Assembly (NCBI RefSeq): GCF_029504655.1
Contig: NZ_JAQFIL010000001.1
Location: forward strand, 6,143,001-6,207,000
From: Catalinimonas alkaloidigena
GTDB lineage: Bacteria > Bacteroidota > Bacteroidia > Cytophagales > Cyclobacteriaceae
Direction: 5' to 3'
Length of the DNA stretch: 64,000 bases
The translations under genes and the position numbers were made by a program. How positions within the stretch are numbered: position 1 is the first letter of the stretch; each line of letters begins with the position of its first letter. Of the stretch, positions 1 through 7,276 are shown one piece after another. The notes beneath the pieces were generated by a model. The model saw only the letters and a program-made list of their open reading frames with translations. It ran no database searches and was not told the origin of the DNA.

Positions 1-22
1 AATCATCATTCAATTTAGAACG

Positions 23-38
23 TTCAACTTTCCCGCCA
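23..38 (-). promoter_or_regulatory. Sigma-54-like promoter for a gene beyond the left edge
   Basis: On the minus strand this reads TGGCGGGAAAGTTGAA, with the -24 GG and the -12 GA separated by exactly ten bases as in sigma-54 promoters (the -12 is GA instead of GC). The same element, TGGCGAAGAAGTTGAA, lies upstream of the FtsX-type permease at 16539-16554, and the flanking sequence is similar too. I infer that a second permease of this family starts just outside the window. No rpoN gene is in the window. Confidence 0.5.
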
Positions 39-112
39 GACAAGATTCATATTTATAAGTCACTGAATTTCAGTTTATTCACCCTTCATTAATCATCATT
101 CATTAAAAAGAC

Positions 113-152
113 TGTATCGTTTTCGTGACACCCAGTGTTTGCTTTCGTGACA
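113..152. promoter_or_regulatory. Tandem enhancer-type palindromes (UAS), left locus
   Basis: Two imperfect palindromes lie 22-23 bp apart: TGTATCGTTTTCGTGACA (113-130) and TGTTTGCTTTCGTGACA (136-152). The 20-mer at 111-130 recurs identically at 16627-16646 beside the NtrC-type regulator gene. The first palindrome is centred about 97 bp from the -12 element at 23-38, the same distance as in the second locus. This looks like a binding site for a bacterial enhancer-binding protein, probably the regulator at 16731. Confidence 0.5.
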
Positions 153-174
153 TCTGATGAGCTATATTTATCCA

Positions 175-1239
175 ATGAAAAGCTTTTTCCCTTACTTTCT
201 CCTGAGTTTTTTGCTGTGGCAATGTCAACAATCTCAGAAGCAGTCCGAAAAACCTGAGACAAAAGCTGCTTCCTTTTCTTTTCAGTGGCAACACTTGAAC
301 ACTCCTACCCAAGCCAGCCTGCGGGGGCTATCGGCTGTAAGTGAAAAAATAGCCTGGGTCAGTGGCAGTGAAGCTGCTTGTATCATGACTACCGATGGAG
401 GACAAACATGGCAAAGCTTTTCCTTTGAAGTGCCCGACTCTCTGCAATTTAGGGACATAGAAGCTTTTGATGCGCAAACTGCCTACCTCCTCAGTGCAGG
501 CTCTCCCGCCCTGATTTATAAAACGACCAATGGCGGTCAAAACTGGACACTACAGTATGAGAATACTAATCCAGACATTTTTCTGGATGGCATGGCTTTC
601 TGGGATCAGCAGCATGCTCTGGTGATGGGTGATCCGCTGGAGGGTTATTTTACAATCTTGCGTACTGAAGATGGTGGTGAAAACTGGAGTCGTATCCTTT
701 CAGAAGACCTGCCCAAGCCCAAAGAAGGAGAAGCGGGCTTCGCCGCCAGCGGTACCAATATTGTGGTTAAGGGAGAAGCTTTTGCCTGCTTTGCCAGCGG
801 CGGAGGTGCTTCCCGGGTTTTTTACTCGGTAGATGGCGGACAATACTGGCAGTTTAGCAAAACACCCATGAAACAAGGTGAACCCTCACAAGGAATTTTT
901 TCTATGGCCTTTGCCGATACCCTGAGCGGTGTAGCGGTAGGCGGTGACTATCTCATTCCTGATGATACCTCTCGTATCGCCTGCTATACGGTAGACGGGG
1001 GCAGGAGTTGGCAACTGGCGGAGCAGATGCCCGGTGGCTATCGTTCGGGCGTGGCTTACTTTCCTGAAGATCAGCTTTTCATTGCTGTAGGTACCAATGG
1101 TTCTGATTACTCCACTGATTTCGGCAAAAGCTGGACACCCTTAGATAGCATAGCTTACCATAGCATACAAGCTGTAGCGGGTACATCCACTGCCTGGCTG
1201 AGCGGAAGTGATGGAAGGGTGGCAAAGCTGAGTTGGTAG
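175..1239 (+). CDS. Exported YCF48/BNR-repeat lipoprotein
   Basis: This protein of about 354 residues has an N-terminal lipoprotein signal ending in LLWQC (Cys about residue 17), so it is probably anchored in an envelope membrane. The mature part carries at least five Asp-box/BNR-type repeats of the form DGGxxW (TDGGQTW, TNGGQNW, EDGGENW, VDGGQYW, VDGGRSW). These mark a beta-propeller of the YCF48/photosystem II stability-factor-like or sialidase-like fold; no catalytic set is evident. An in-frame ATG at 157 exists, but 175 puts the basic residue and hydrophobic stretch in the proper signal-peptide order. The upstream enhancer-like palindromes may belong to the divergent gene outside the window. 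Its function is unknown; such proteins are common orphans in Bacteroidota. Confidence 0.85.
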   Translation: MKSFFPYFLLSFLLWQCQQSQKQSEKPETKAASFSFQWQHLNTPTQASLRGLSAVSEKIAWVSGSEAACIMTTDGGQTWQSFSFEVPDSLQFRDIEAFDAQTAYLLSAGSPALIYKTTNGGQNWTLQYENTNPDIFLDGMAFWDQQHALVMGDPLEGYFTILRTEDGGENWSRILSEDLPKPKEGEAGFAASGTNIVVKGEAFACFASGGGASRVFYSVDGGQYWQFSKTPMKQGEPSQGIFSMAFADTLSGVAVGGDYLIPDDTSRIACYTVDGGRSWQLAEQMPGGYRSGVAYFPEDQLFIAVGTNGSDYSTDFGKSWTPLDSIAYHSIQAVAGTSTAWLSGSDGRVAKLSW

Positions 1240-1298
1240 AGCACAAATAAATCCCAGCAGTGAAAATATACTATTTCTAAAGGTGGGATAAAGGCTGA

Positions 1299-1859
1299 TT
1301 AATAAAAGTAAAAGCTGCGGCAAAAGTAGCAATGTATGATAGTGTATTTGTGCACTAAGCCAACTGCCTGCAATGCATTTTCTAAATTCACACCGGCTTG
1401 GAAGCGCCTGTTACGGATGGTTAACACATCAAAGTTAGTATAATTAGCATAAGCACCGGGCACATTTTTACCACTACTTAGGATTGCCTCCTTGGCCTTT
1501 ACTATATTTTTAGCCGTTTCCTGATAAGTTTGAATTGACTCGTACGTCTCATTAGCCTTGTTATGCTTTCCCTGATATTTGGTGAGATCATAATTGTAGC
1601 ATTTTTTACCTTGGGTGATTAGTTCTTGCTTCTTATTGATATTTCCACCCCCTATGAAAGTATCAATACCTTCATCATATGTTGCATCTCCATGTTCTGA
1701 ATAAAACTGTAATGCTCCATACGGGACCGTAAATTCTGGAGAGCGTGTTTTTCTGATTCCACCATGTGCTGAGATGACTAAACTTGTAGCATAGACACTC
1801 TCATCTCCGGAACCAAGAAAAAGATACATATTGTCGCTATCACCAATAGACCGCATCAT
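1299..1859 (-). CDS. Hypothetical protein, possibly Stv-like putative adhesin domain
   Basis: This is a 186-residue protein without a signal peptide. The N-terminal third contains LVISAHGGI followed by a conserved-looking TVPYGALQFYSEHG stretch, which reminds me of the putative adhesin Stv domain seen in polymorphic-toxin and secreted-effector contexts. The middle is lysine- and asparagine-rich. The C-terminus ends in an unusual Cys/Phe/Tyr-rich tail, which could mean that the original stop was lost. No toxin or immunity partner is next to it. The domain call is from memory of the family and is weak; that it is a coding region is more secure because of its length and codon pattern. Confidence 0.55.
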   Translation of the reverse strand: MMRSIGDSDNMYLFLGSGDESVYATSLVISAHGGIRKTRSPEFTVPYGALQFYSEHGDATYDEGIDTFIGGGNINKKQELITQGKKCYNYDLTKYQGKHNKANETYESIQTYQETAKNIVKAKEAILSSGKNVPGAYANYTNFDVLTIRNRRFQAGVNLENALQAVGLVHKYTIIHCYFCRSFYFY

Positions 1860-2263
1860 AAGACTTTAGTTTTTACTTAAAATAGTAAAAAAACCAATCT
1901 GATGGATGTAAATAATGAAATTAGTAAGATATATTCATCTATCCATAAGTTAACCTAATGCTGAATAGATCGCTTCTTATTCCCAACGTAAAGTCAAGCA
2001 TTACGCTCAACACCCGGAAATAGTAGTTGAAATTCCATTTACCGTTTCTTCTCAGCTTGCGTATCTATTTTACAAGCAATGGGAACGATTTGCCGGGTGG
2101 TAATCGAGATATCATTACTCATTGCAGAATACCAGGACGACATATTGTTAACTAGCCTTTAAGCTTCCTGATAAACATCTTCATACGTGAAGTGCTTCAT
2201 GGTATTATACCTGATATGTCAACGGCATTTTTTTCTTTGTACTGGTCTGGCCAGGCCGAACCT
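1860..2263. other. Intergenic stretch, no confident gene
   Basis: About 400 bp separate the Stv-like gene from polyphosphate glucokinase. A 34-codon minus-strand ORF (2039-2143, beginning MSSWYSAMSN) and a short downstream reading HFTYEDVYQEA look like pieces of a degraded gene, but I cannot assign a family. No terminator, RNA gene or repeat was seen. Confidence 0.4.
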
Positions 2264-3019
2264 TTAGCCGGGCAGGGTGTGCAGGGTTTCAGCATGCATG
2301 GCAGCACCTATGATTCCGGCATTATTTCTGGCTTCCGCTACTATTATGGGAATATCTACGGTCAGATAGTCTTTAAACTTATCGTACTTTTTACTGATCC
2401 CGCCTCCCAGAATAAAGTAATCGGGTGAGCATATGCGTACCATGTGGTGCAGGTAGTAGTCAAAGCGACCGGCCCACTCTTTCATAGACAGGTCTTCCTT
2501 TTTACGGGCAGAGTCCGCGGCATAGTACTCTACCGGCTCACCATCTTTATACAATATCCTGCCCAGTTCCATATTGGGGATAAGCTGGCCATTGTAGAAC
2601 ATACCGGTGCCGAGACCCGTACCAATGGTAATCATCATCACTTTACCCATCAGCCCCTTGCCCGCTCCCAGTTTCATTTCGGCCACACCCGCCAGGTCGG
2701 CATCGTTGGCCAGGTAAAAGCTGAGGCCTTCGCAATGCTCACTGAACAGTTCATCAGCCTGCATGCCTATCCATTTTTTGCTGATGTTGCCTGCTGTCAT
2801 GGATCTACCCTTGATGATCACTGCCGGAAAGCTGCATCCTACGATACCTTTCCAGCCAAAGTGCTCCACGATTTTGCTGACCGTTTTGGCCACCCGCACA
2901 GGCTTTGAGGGTTGGGGGGTATCCAGCCGATACCTTTCAGATATTAGTTCACCTTTGACAGTGTCTACAATAGCTCCTTTGATTCCTGAGCCGCCTACAT
3001 CCAGACCTAAAATCTCCAT
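2264..3019 (-). CDS. ppgK: Polyphosphate glucokinase (ROK family)
   Basis: This 251-residue cytosolic ROK-family sugar kinase most resembles polyphosphate-dependent glucokinase (EC 2.7.1.63), which makes glucose 6-phosphate from glucose and polyphosphate (or ATP). The N-terminal phosphate-1 motif is GLDVGGSGIKGA, the catalytic Asp lies in LANDADLAGVAE (about residue 105), and TIGTGLGTG forms the phosphate-2 loop. The polyP-type family is about 250 residues long and lacks the usual ROK zinc-binding cysteine cluster, as here. It sits alone with no sugar operon beside it. Strict polyP use is inferred; an ATP glucokinase is the alternative. Confidence 0.85.
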   Translation of the reverse strand: MEILGLDVGGSGIKGAIVDTVKGELISERYRLDTPQPSKPVRVAKTVSKIVEHFGWKGIVGCSFPAVIIKGRSMTAGNISKKWIGMQADELFSEHCEGLSFYLANDADLAGVAEMKLGAGKGLMGKVMMITIGTGLGTGMFYNGQLIPNMELGRILYKDGEPVEYYAADSARKKEDLSMKEWAGRFDYYLHHMVRICSPDYFILGGGISKKYDKFKDYLTVDIPIIVAEARNNAGIIGAAMHAETLHTLPG

Positions 3020-3264
3020 ATTATTTAGTCATTGTTAACAGGGCGTAAGTATAACAAAAAAATCGTAGAGGTGCAGATAGCCGAGAAAGTCTGTGCATTA
3101 CTAAAAATTTGTATGTCCACCCTAAAAAGAAGAAAAATACAGCATTGGTAAAGACTGCTTTTTGAGCCCAAAATGCTATTTTGACACAAATGTCATAAGA
3201 ATGACGCAGGGCTGACACAGGGAGATGAGGGTAGCGTAGCTAGTTTTAGGAAAACTTAAAAATT

Positions 3265-3852
3265 ATGGAAAGTAAACCTATTTTATCCGAAAGAATACGC
3301 CAGAGAAGATTACAGAAAGGCTACTCTCAGGAATTTCTGGCTGATAGCGCTAAAGTCAGCATCCGCACCCTGCAAAGAATTGAAGGCGGACAAACCGAGC
3401 CTCGCGGACATACGCTGATCGCTCTGGCGGATGCCCTGGACGTAGCTATTGAAGACCTGATGGACTTTACCAAAAAAAGTGACCGCTCTGTCCTGCATCT
3501 GATCAATCTTTCTGCGCTCTCTTATTTTGTTTTGCCCCTGGGCAATATTATTCTTCCCCTCATCATCTGGATTTTATATAAGGATAAGGTGGAGGGAGCG
3601 AATCAGTTTGGGAAGAGGCAAGTTTTCATTCAAATTGGTTGGACTATGTTGATATTCTTTTCTATCATACTTTGGATTTTCTCTCCATATCTAAATAATG
3701 AATGGGGAGTTAATATCAATTCCACCTTCGCGAATACTTTGCCTCTTACTGGTACTTTTTTGTTTTATGTTCTGGATGCCATCTACATCATCATCGTATC
3801 TATACTGATAGCTAAAAACAAGAAGGTGTCCTTTTTAGGATTGGAACGATAA
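3265..3852 (+). CDS. XRE-family regulator with C-terminal membrane domain
   Basis: Residues 8-62 form a helix-turn-helix of the XRE/Cro type (IRQRRLQKGYSQEFLADSAK, then SIRTLQRIEGGQTEPR). The C-terminal half has three hydrophobic segments (about 80-100, 115-140 and 160-180) resembling a DUF4870-like membrane module, so the DNA-binding domain would be tethered to the cytoplasmic membrane. Such proteins are frequent in Bacteroidota; their signals and targets are mostly unknown. The gene stands alone, divergent from ppgK with a 245-bp gap, and is followed by a hairpin terminator. Confidence 0.85.
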   Translation: MESKPILSERIRQRRLQKGYSQEFLADSAKVSIRTLQRIEGGQTEPRGHTLIALADALDVAIEDLMDFTKKSDRSVLHLINLSALSYFVLPLGNIILPLIIWILYKDKVEGANQFGKRQVFIQIGWTMLIFFSIILWIFSPYLNNEWGVNINSTFANTLPLTGTFLFYVLDAIYIIIVSILIAKNKKVSFLGLER

Positions 3853-3889
3853 GCATTTTTGGAAGGAAGCAGGCAGGGTTATAAAAAGT

Positions 3890-3909
3890 AAGGCGCCCTT
3901 GAGCGCCTT
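3890..3909 (+). terminator. Hairpin after the XRE gene
   Basis: A perfect 7-bp stem AAGGCGC/GCGCCTT with a six-base loop lies 38 bp after the XRE stop. The T-tract only follows about 18 bases later (ATTTTTT), so termination efficiency is uncertain. Confidence 0.5.
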
Positions 3910-3989
3910 ATAATAGAGTCTATTCTAATTTTTTACAGCTTGTATCATTGAAAGAAGAAAAAACATTTTTCAGGTACCACTGCGTCAGT

Positions 3990-4236
3990 CGCCCAGACGG
4001 GGTCGCCCAGACGGGGTCGCCCAGACGGGGTCGCCCAGACGGGGTCGCCCAGACGGGGTCGCCCAGACGGGGTCGCCCAGACGGGGTCGCCCAGACGGGG
4101 TCGCCCAGACGGGGTCGCCCAGACGGGGTCGCCCAGACGGGGTCGCCCAGACGGGGTCGCCCAGACGGGGTCGCCCAGACGGGGTCGCCCAGACGGGGTC
4201 GCCCAGACGGGGTCGCCCAGACGGGGTCGCCCAGAC
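3990..4236. repeat. Perfect 14-bp tandem repeat, 17.6 copies
   Basis: The unit CGCCCAGACGGGGT is repeated 17 times without a single mismatch (3990-4227), followed by a 9-base partial copy to 4236. Because 14 is not a multiple of three, each strand stays open in several frames and gives spurious ORFs of over 100 codons with a 14-residue period; I treat these as artefacts. Identity of all copies points to recent slippage or amplification. The array lies between the convergent XRE and DUF2911 genes. Confidence 0.97.
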
Positions 4237-4289
4237 CAACACCGGTGGATCACCCTTCCGGCATCCTGACCGGGAATCGCCATTCCGGG

Positions 4290-4382
4290 TCATCCCGCAG
4301 TGGCGACTGCCGTCAGGGATCTTATGCGTTATGCAAGCCATGGATATGCAGGGCTAAGATTCCTCCGCAAGCTACGGAATGA
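4290..4382. repeat. Imperfect palindromic interspersed element
   Basis: The segment starts TCATCCCG and ends CGGAATGA, with an inner inverted pair GGATCTTA/TAAGATTCC, forming a long imperfect palindrome of about 93 bp. The sequence just before it (4255-4289) has further inverted pieces such as GGAATCGCCATTCC. It has the look of a non-coding REP/MITE-like element. Confidence 0.45.
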
Positions 4383-4385
4383 ACT

Positions 4386-4445
4386 CGCAGGGAAGCCTGT
4401 CGCAGGGACGCCTGTCGCAGGGCAGCCAGTCGCAGAGACACCTAT
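4386..4445. repeat. Degenerate 15-bp tandem repeat, 4 copies
   Basis: Four consecutive 15-mers begin CGCAGGGAAGCCTGT, CGCAGGGACGCCTGT, CGCAGGGCAGCCAGT and CGCAGAGACACCTAT. They share a CGCAG-GG-GCC core and lie just downstream of the DUF2911 gene stop. Confidence 0.8.
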
Positions 4446-4470
4446 CGGTCAGAATATCCTCTAACTTCAG

Positions 4471-5619
4471 TTAAAGTCTTCTCCCTTCTGCAAAGTTTTC
4501 TACTGCTGCCTGCATGCTATCCTTGTTGAGTTGATCGGGAGCTTCTGTGGCCGCCATTTTTGCGTACTTGATGGCTTTTTTATAATCGCCGGTAGCGGAA
4601 TAGCCACGGGCCAGGCCTACATTGACCGGCCAGGTATCAGGGTATTTTTTGGCATTCAGCTGAAAGATTTCCAGCGCCTTTTCTTTCTCTCCCTGGCTGA
4701 TCAACTGTCTGCCATAGGCATGAATCTGAAGCGGCGTAGCTGTAGGGTGATTAATCGCCTGCATCATGATCTCATCAGCCTCACTTCCCCTTTCAAGCTT
4801 ACTCAGTATACCTGCTTTGGTTTGTAAGGTAGTGAAGTTCTCCTGGCCAATGTAAGGCATGCTCACCGCATTTTCTGCCCACTCCAGGGCTTCTTCCAGA
4901 TGGGTATCATTCATCAGGCAGTAAGTGGCGGCCTGGTTCCAGCCCTGCCAGCTAAAGCCGGCGGTAGATTGCAGCTCTTTGCGCATATTGTCTACATACA
5001 GCTTCTTCATGTCGGGCACGCTGATCGTAAACGGTACTTTCACATTTTCCCACATCAGGGCTAGGGTAGTCTGATCAGGCTGGCGGTCCATGAACTCATA
5101 AGTCAGCCACTCATGGAATTCGGATTCCTCAGGTTTTATTTCTACCCGCAGGGCATCCTCACTTTCATCATAGAAATAACTTCCCCAGGCCGAAGCGTTT
5201 CTGGAAAGGATCAGTACCCAGGGCTGGTTTTCTTCCACAATCATATGCAGGCCATAGGTACCGGCAGCAATGCTTTTGCCTTCCACCTCCATAGCGTGCG
5301 AAAAGGTAATGGTGGTATTTTCATTGGCACCGGCTCTCCAGGGAGCCGCCTCAGCGCTACCGAAGCCTAAGTTCGTCAGGCCATAGGGTACGAGCTGTCC
5401 CCAAACTTTCCCGGTACGGTCTTCACCATTGGGTGCGGTTACGTCAGGACTATTATACTGGATGGTGACATGGGCCAGTGAGCCTATGTATTGGGTGGTT
5501 AAGCTTTTCTGGTTGTCACCGCTGGGAGGCAAGGTAACAGACTGGGCGAGTAAGCCGGGGCTGGTTGCCAGCCATACAAAGCTGATGGCCAGCAGAGGGT
5601 AAAGGAGCTTTTTCATCAT
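4471..5619 (-). CDS. DUF2911 protein with C-terminal TPR repeats
   Basis: This 382-residue exported protein has a signal peptide of about 25 residues (hydrophobic core, then SPGLLAQ). Residues 35-190 match the DUF2911 pattern common in Bacteroidota (YNSPDVT, then GKVWGQLVPYG, WRAGANENTTITFSH, and AAGTYGLHMI). The C-terminal 150 residues hold TPR-like helices, including EKALEIFQLNAKKYPDTW and a second copy with GDYKKAIKYAKMA. The biochemical role of DUF2911 is unknown; the TPRs suggest protein contacts in the periplasm. It is a single gene facing the repeat block. Confidence 0.88.
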   Translation of the reverse strand: MMKKLLYPLLAISFVWLATSPGLLAQSVTLPPSGDNQKSLTTQYIGSLAHVTIQYNSPDVTAPNGEDRTGKVWGQLVPYGLTNLGFGSAEAAPWRAGANENTTITFSHAMEVEGKSIAAGTYGLHMIVEENQPWVLILSRNASAWGSYFYDESEDALRVEIKPEESEFHEWLTYEFMDRQPDQTTLALMWENVKVPFTISVPDMKKLYVDNMRKELQSTAGFSWQGWNQAATYCLMNDTHLEEALEWAENAVSMPYIGQENFTTLQTKAGILSKLERGSEADEIMMQAINHPTATPLQIHAYGRQLISQGEKEKALEIFQLNAKKYPDTWPVNVGLARGYSATGDYKKAIKYAKMAATEAPDQLNKDSMQAAVENFAEGRRL

Positions 5620-5706
5620 TCTCAGAATTTGGGTTAGGGATACTCCTTCAATTTAAAACAATTCCCCTGTCACACCTAAAAGCAAAGCCTTCACTTTCAC
5701 CCTGAC

Positions 5707-5732
5707 AAAAAAATTCCCGCAATTTGCGGGAA
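5707..5732 (-). terminator. Intrinsic terminator downstream of DUF433 gene
   Basis: On the minus strand a perfect hairpin TTCCCGC-AAATT-GCGGGAA is followed directly by TTTTTTT. It lies about 67 bp past the DUF433 stop codon and is a good Rho-independent terminator. Confidence 0.8.
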
Positions 5733-5798
5733 GGAATTATATTATTTTTATGAGCGCTAGCTATCTCTCAGTATCTGAGCCGGCTGTTTATTCACAGC

Positions 5799-6002
5799 TT
5801 AATTGATTCCTAAGTTAAAGTATGCAAAAACAGCTTGAATGCCTTCTTTCTTCAGGTGGGGGTAAGATCGCAATATTTTGTCCTCTGTCCAGCCATTTGA
5901 CAACCTCTCCAGGATAAACTCAACTGATATTCTGGTACCCTTGATGATAGGTTTACCTAACAAAATATTTTTATCTGATACTATATGTTCCTGCCAGTTC
6001 AT
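5799..6002 (-). CDS. DUF433 antitoxin-like protein
   Basis: This 67-residue protein of the DUF433 family has the typical order: GKPIIKGTRISVEFILERLSNG, then ILRSYPHLKKEGIQAVFAY. DUF433 proteins usually act as DNA-binding antitoxins paired with a DUF5615 PIN-like toxin directly downstream. Here nothing codes for such a toxin before the terminator at 5732, so this is an orphan. Remains of another toxin-antitoxin pair lie immediately upstream (6094-6358). Confidence 0.85.
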   Translation of the reverse strand: MNWQEHIVSDKNILLGKPIIKGTRISVEFILERLSNGWTEDKILRSYPHLKKEGIQAVFAYFNLGIN

Positions 6003-6093
6003 AGTTAAACTTACGAAAATTCAGAAAAAGTTGTTCAGGGCTATCTTAAGAAGAGCTTGAAGCCAGAAGCGCTCAGTGATTTCATTTCTGTCG

Positions 6094-6165
6094 CTAATAC
6101 GATTGCTTCTGCTCTAGTTTTGGAAGAGAGATAATCGGTGTGGTATTGGATACAACCTTAGACAT
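6094..6165 (-). pseudogene. N-terminal remnant of a PIN-domain (VapC/DUF3368-like) toxin
   Basis: A 23-codon ORF begins MSKVVSNTTPIISLPKLEQK. VVSNTTPII is the standard N-terminus of PIN-domain toxins of the DUF3368 type, where the first Asp/Asn belongs to the catalytic acidic cluster. A stop follows at once and the rest of the roughly 150-residue toxin is missing. The start overlaps the end of the upstream antitoxin-like ORF (6158), as in intact TA operons. Confidence 0.55.
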
Positions 6166-6358
6166 TTATAATATCTTCATTCAAATCATCAATATCATAT
6201 TCACCAGGAAGTGAAACATTGTATCTGGCAAGCAACTCCTGACGAGACTTTAGCAAGTTCATAAAGCTTTATTAAAGCACTGTTTTCATTTCTGATTCAA
6301 AATCTTCATTACGTTTCAAAGTGTTAGCTGAATACGCTGGATATTCTGTATTTATCAT
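6158..6358 (-). pseudogene. Broken small antitoxin-like ORF
   Basis: Two in-frame pieces, 28 codons (from 6358) and 34 codons (from 6262), are separated by two consecutive TAA codons. Joined, they read as one small acidic protein ending PGEYDIDDLNEDIINV. Its stop overlaps the PIN-toxin remnant by a few bases, so it is most simply the antitoxin of a dead type II toxin-antitoxin pair. The antitoxin family was not recognised. Confidence 0.45.
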
Positions 6359-6444
6359 TCCTTTCACCTCATCTTTTATTCTTTTACATTAAAAAGCGAA
6401 ATCACTGCCGATTTGAAGGTTAGGATGTGTCTTTTTTTATGTTT

Positions 6445-6502
6445 AGTAACGGTTCAGCATAAAAGCAGTAGCAGATTATATGTTTTATAGCTTTTGTTTG
6501 CC
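6445..6502 (-). other. attC-like recombination site 1
   Basis: On the plus strand the order is AGTAAC, GGTTC, stem AGCATAAAA, an 18-base loop, complementary stem TTTTATAGC, TTTT, GTTTGCC. This is the R''-spacer-L''-L'-spacer-R' plan of integron attC sites, with AAC and GTT ends. It lies 55 bp downstream of the stop of the NTF2-like gene on the minus strand, the usual cassette position. R boxes match the classical RYYYAAC/GTTRRRY consensus only at AAC/GTT, so the call rests on architecture shared with the sites at 7053, 10825 and 13033. Confidence 0.45.
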
Positions 6503-6556
6503 AGTTGTAGGGTCTTTTGTCCGAACCTCATCCGTGACTTCTAGCTTTAATGTTTA

Positions 6557-7012
6557 CTATTCAACTTTAATAATCGTTGCTTGTCGCGCGATTATACTCC
6601 AACTATTATTGGAGTACTGCCATACATGTGTAAACCTCCTTGTCACAACTTTACCCGCATTCATCTGCTTACCTTGTGGTTTAATCACTTCTCCTCCCAT
6701 TACAATTGCTACGTTATCGTTAAACAAGATTCTCTCAATATTCCTTTCAAAGGATAAGTAATTAAGATCACCAGATCTAAAATGGGTTTTAGTTCCTTCA
6801 ACTGTCCCTACCACATTGGCCGGAGTATTTACTATCATTTTTGACGACCAAATTTTGTCAAATAGTGCAAGCGAGTCACCATTTAATACCGATTCTCTTT
6901 CAAGTTTTTCCAATCGTCTTATTTCAGATTCTCGTGAGTCCTGCGCCAATGCAACATGAGACACTCCTGTCACACAAGCTAAAATTGTTAGGAACTGTAT
7001 AATGTGTTTCAT
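6557..7012 (-). CDS. Exported NTF2-like (DUF4440/SnoaL-like) protein
   Basis: This protein of about 151 residues starts MKHIIQFLTILACVTG with a signal peptide ending VALAQ. The mature part has the NTF2-like fold signature of DUF4440: an N-terminal helix with EIRRLEKLERESVLNGDSL, then IWSSKMIVNTPANVV, a central NVAIVMGGEVIKP strand, and a C-terminal TRRFTHVWQYSNNSWSIIAR. The function is unknown, and such proteins are frequent integron-cassette cargo. A longer reading to 7156 exists, but 7012 gives a proper signal sequence. It is flanked on both sides by attC-like palindromes. Confidence 0.85.
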   Translation of the reverse strand: MKHIIQFLTILACVTGVSHVALAQDSRESEIRRLEKLERESVLNGDSLALFDKIWSSKMIVNTPANVVGTVEGTKTHFRSGDLNYLSFERNIERILFNDNVAIVMGGEVIKPQGKQMNAGKVVTRRFTHVWQYSNNSWSIIARQATIIKVE

Positions 7013-7052
7013 AATTTTTATCTCTAAGGTTATCATGTCAGACCCTATAGAT

Positions 7053-7111
7053 GCCAACGGTTCGCACATATGACGGCCGACGAATAGGAGGCTGGCCATT
7101 ATGTGCTTTGT
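7053..7111 (-). other. attC-like recombination site 2 (split by group II intron)
   Basis: Plus-strand order: GCCAAC (7053-7058), GGTTC, GCACATA (7064-7070), a loop, TATGTGC (7100-7106), TTTGT. Joining 7111 to 9090 across the intron restores the second half as TTT-GTTATCG. The site shares GCCAAC-GG(T/C)TC with site 4. The intron sits after the stem-loop and a TTTGT stretch, resembling how class C introns of the attC lineage insert (after a hairpin and TTGTT). Confidence 0.5.
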
Positions 7112-7276
7112 GTGTGCCTTGAATGGTAAATATAGTTCTTTAAAAGGATGTCCCAAAGGGTGAAAGCCGCCGGGGCCCGGTCCTGTAGGCGGGGGAGTCG
7201 TTACCCCAAGCTAAGCAAGTGGCAAGGTGGTTTGGAGTGATCCATGCACTGAAGTAATCGGACCGATTTCTATGAT

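Noticed and set aside
3990..4236. CRISPR array
   Set aside because: The 14-bp units are directly adjacent and identical, with no unique spacers, and there are no cas genes in the window.
3945..4382. Overlapping ORFs of 112-144 codons on both strands through the 14-bp repeat
   Set aside because: They exist only because the repeat has no stop codon in these frames; the predicted 14-residue periodic peptides have no start context or conservation signal, and both strands and several frames are open.
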